DNA from: an uncultured Bacteroidales bacterium
GTDB lineage: Bacteria > Bacteroidota > Bacteroidia > Bacteroidales > UBA932
DNA length: 6,697 nt
Reading direction: 5' to 3'
Assembly: GCA_946627685.1 (NCBI GenBank)
Contig: CAMOVV010000066.1
Span: forward strand, 1-6,697
Part shown: in pieces, positions 5,691 to 6,697 of the stretch
Layout of the letters: the number at the start of each line of letters is the position of its first letter
How positions within the stretch are numbered: position 1 is the stretch's first letter
Translations under genes and position numbers: made by a program
Notes under the pieces: generated by a model
Told to the model about the DNA's origin: nothing
The model's database searches: none
What the model saw: only the letters and a program-made list of their open reading frames with translations

Positions 5691-6697
5691 TCAGAGCTTG
5701 CTGATTTTCGCTACCCAGCCGCCGCCGGGGGCGAGATGGGCCTTCACGGAAGGAGTTGAGGCTGAAACGCTTATCTCCTTTTTCTCGCGGGCATAGTCGC
5801 AGGCCGCCCTGTCGGCGTTGATGCCGTCGCGGAAAATCTCGATGGAGTATTTCCCGGCGGGAAGGAAGCCGAGGTCGATATCCAAATCCCTTTCGTCCCA
5901 GTTGGTTATGGCTCCGACATACCAGTCTTCACCGCTCCTTCTGGCAATCACCGCGTACTGCGCGATTTTGCCGTCAAGGGCCTTGGTTTCGTCCCACACC
6001 GTGGGGAAGGAGGCGATGAGCGAGGTACATTCCTCCTCCTTCATATAGTTCGAGGGGGAGTCGCAGAGCATCGTGAACGGAGCCTCGAAGATAACGTATT
6101 CCGCCAGCTGGTGGCAGCGGGTTCCCTGGCTCATGGCTTCCGTGTTGATTCCGTAGAAATTCTTCTTTATGGCGTTCCTCATGGCTCCCTGGGTGTAGTC
6201 CATGGGGCCGGCGACCATCCTCACAAAAGGAATCGTGGTGTCATACTCCATCTGGTCGAGTTCCTGCCCGGACCATTTCAGGTTTTCCAGGCCGGCCACA
6301 CCCTCCTTGTTGAGGACGTTGGGATAGGTCCGGAGGAGTCCCGCCGGCTTCGAAGCCCCGTGGAAGTCCAGAATCATGTGACGCTCGGCGGCAAGGCGGG
6401 CGGCATCCCAGCAGAACTCTATCATCGGCTGGTCGTCGCGGTCGAGGAAGTCTATCTTGAAGCCTTTCACACCCATTTCGGCGAAATGGTCGAAGACCCG
6501 CACCATATCTCTCTTTACAGCCCAGTACCCGGCCCAGAGGATGATATCTACATTCTTCGACTTTCCGTAGTCTATGATGGCCTTGAGGTCGATTTCCGGG
6601 ACCACCTGGAAGAGGTCGGCCTCTCCCTGCACGGCCCAGCCCTCGTCGAGGATGACATACTCGATGCCGTAGCGGGCGGCGAAATCGATGTAGTATT
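5691..6697 (-). CDS. glycoside hydrolase family 97, C-terminal half (5' end outside window); retaining, alpha-galactosidase-like type
   Basis: The C-terminal ~334 residues of a GH97 enzyme, a family found largely in Bacteroidetes that removes alpha-linked glucose or galactose from oligosaccharides. The frame is open to the window edge, where it reads AARYGIEYVILDEGWAV, so the GTG at 6632 is internal. The visible part covers the second half of the (beta/alpha)8 barrel and, from about 6040 leftwards, a C-terminal beta-sandwich domain. GVKGFKIDFLDRDDQ places an Asp (codon 6450-6452) where retaining GH97 enzymes carry the nucleophile; the inverting SusB branch lacks it. A Glu in GVAGLENLKW (codon 6285-6287) lies 55 residues later, the spacing I recall between D415 and E470 of Bacteroides thetaiotaomicron BtGH97b, an alpha-galactosidase. 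Family members are usually periplasmic and Ca2+-dependent; the signal peptide would be outside the window. Stop TGA at 5691-5693. Convergent with the transporter. Family assignment is strong, substrate moderate. Confidence 0.9.
   Translation of the reverse strand, partial: YYIDFAARYGIEYVILDEGWAVQGEADLFQVVPEIDLKAIIDYGKSKNVDIILWAGYWAVKRDMVRVFDHFAEMGVKGFKIDFLDRDDQPMIEFCWDAARLAAERHMILDFHGASKPAGLLRTYPNVLNKEGVAGLENLKWSGQELDQMEYDTTIPFVRMVAGPMDYTQGAMRNAIKKNFYGINTEAMSQGTRCHQLAEYVIFEAPFTMLCDSPSNYMKEEECTSLIASFPTVWDETKALDGKIAQYAVIARRSGEDWYVGAITNWDERDLDIDLGFLPAGKYSIEIFRDGINADRAACDYAREKKEISVSASTPSVKAHLAPGGGWVAKISKL

Overview
This 6.7 kb window is GC-rich bacterial chromosome that reads as Bacteroidetes, most likely order Bacteroidales. 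The signs are a DUF5106/thioredoxin-like lipoprotein, a family 97 glycoside hydrolase, weak or absent Shine-Dalgarno sequences, and a candidate promoter of the Bacteroidetes type (TTTG, 20 nt, TAnnTTTG-like). I cannot name a genus. The gene content is mostly ordinary metabolism. I see no CRISPR array, phage gene, transposase, tRNA or rRNA.

Left block, + strand, 1-4225: five tightly packed genes that look like one transcription unit. They are the C-terminal part of a Na+/phosphate cotransporter with a PhoU-like domain (cut by the window edge), a DUF5106/thioredoxin-like lipoprotein that overlaps it by 14 nt, galactose mutarotase (galM), thymidylate synthase (thyA) and dihydrofolate reductase (folA). 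Gaps are -14, 9, 4 and 12 nt. ThyA and FolA form a functional pair: ThyA oxidises methylene-tetrahydrofolate to dihydrofolate while making dTMP, and FolA reduces it back. The first three genes have no obvious biochemical link to that pair.

Middle, + strand, 4226-5569: an 11-TM sodium-dependent transporter of the neurotransmitter:sodium symporter (NSS/SNF) family. It probably has its own promoter, overlapping the folA stop codon.

Right, 5570-6697: a 121-bp intergenic stretch carries a highly ordered palindromic element (5571-5682). Its two near-perfect inverted arms of 26-27 nt each contain a smaller hairpin. The element separates the transporter from a convergent, 5'-truncated GH97 glycoside hydrolase on the - strand, whose visible catalytic residues match the retaining (alpha-galactosidase-like) branch. 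The palindromic element is the least explained thing in the window and looks like a REP/BIME- or MITE-like dispersed repeat, possibly acting as a bidirectional transcription end.
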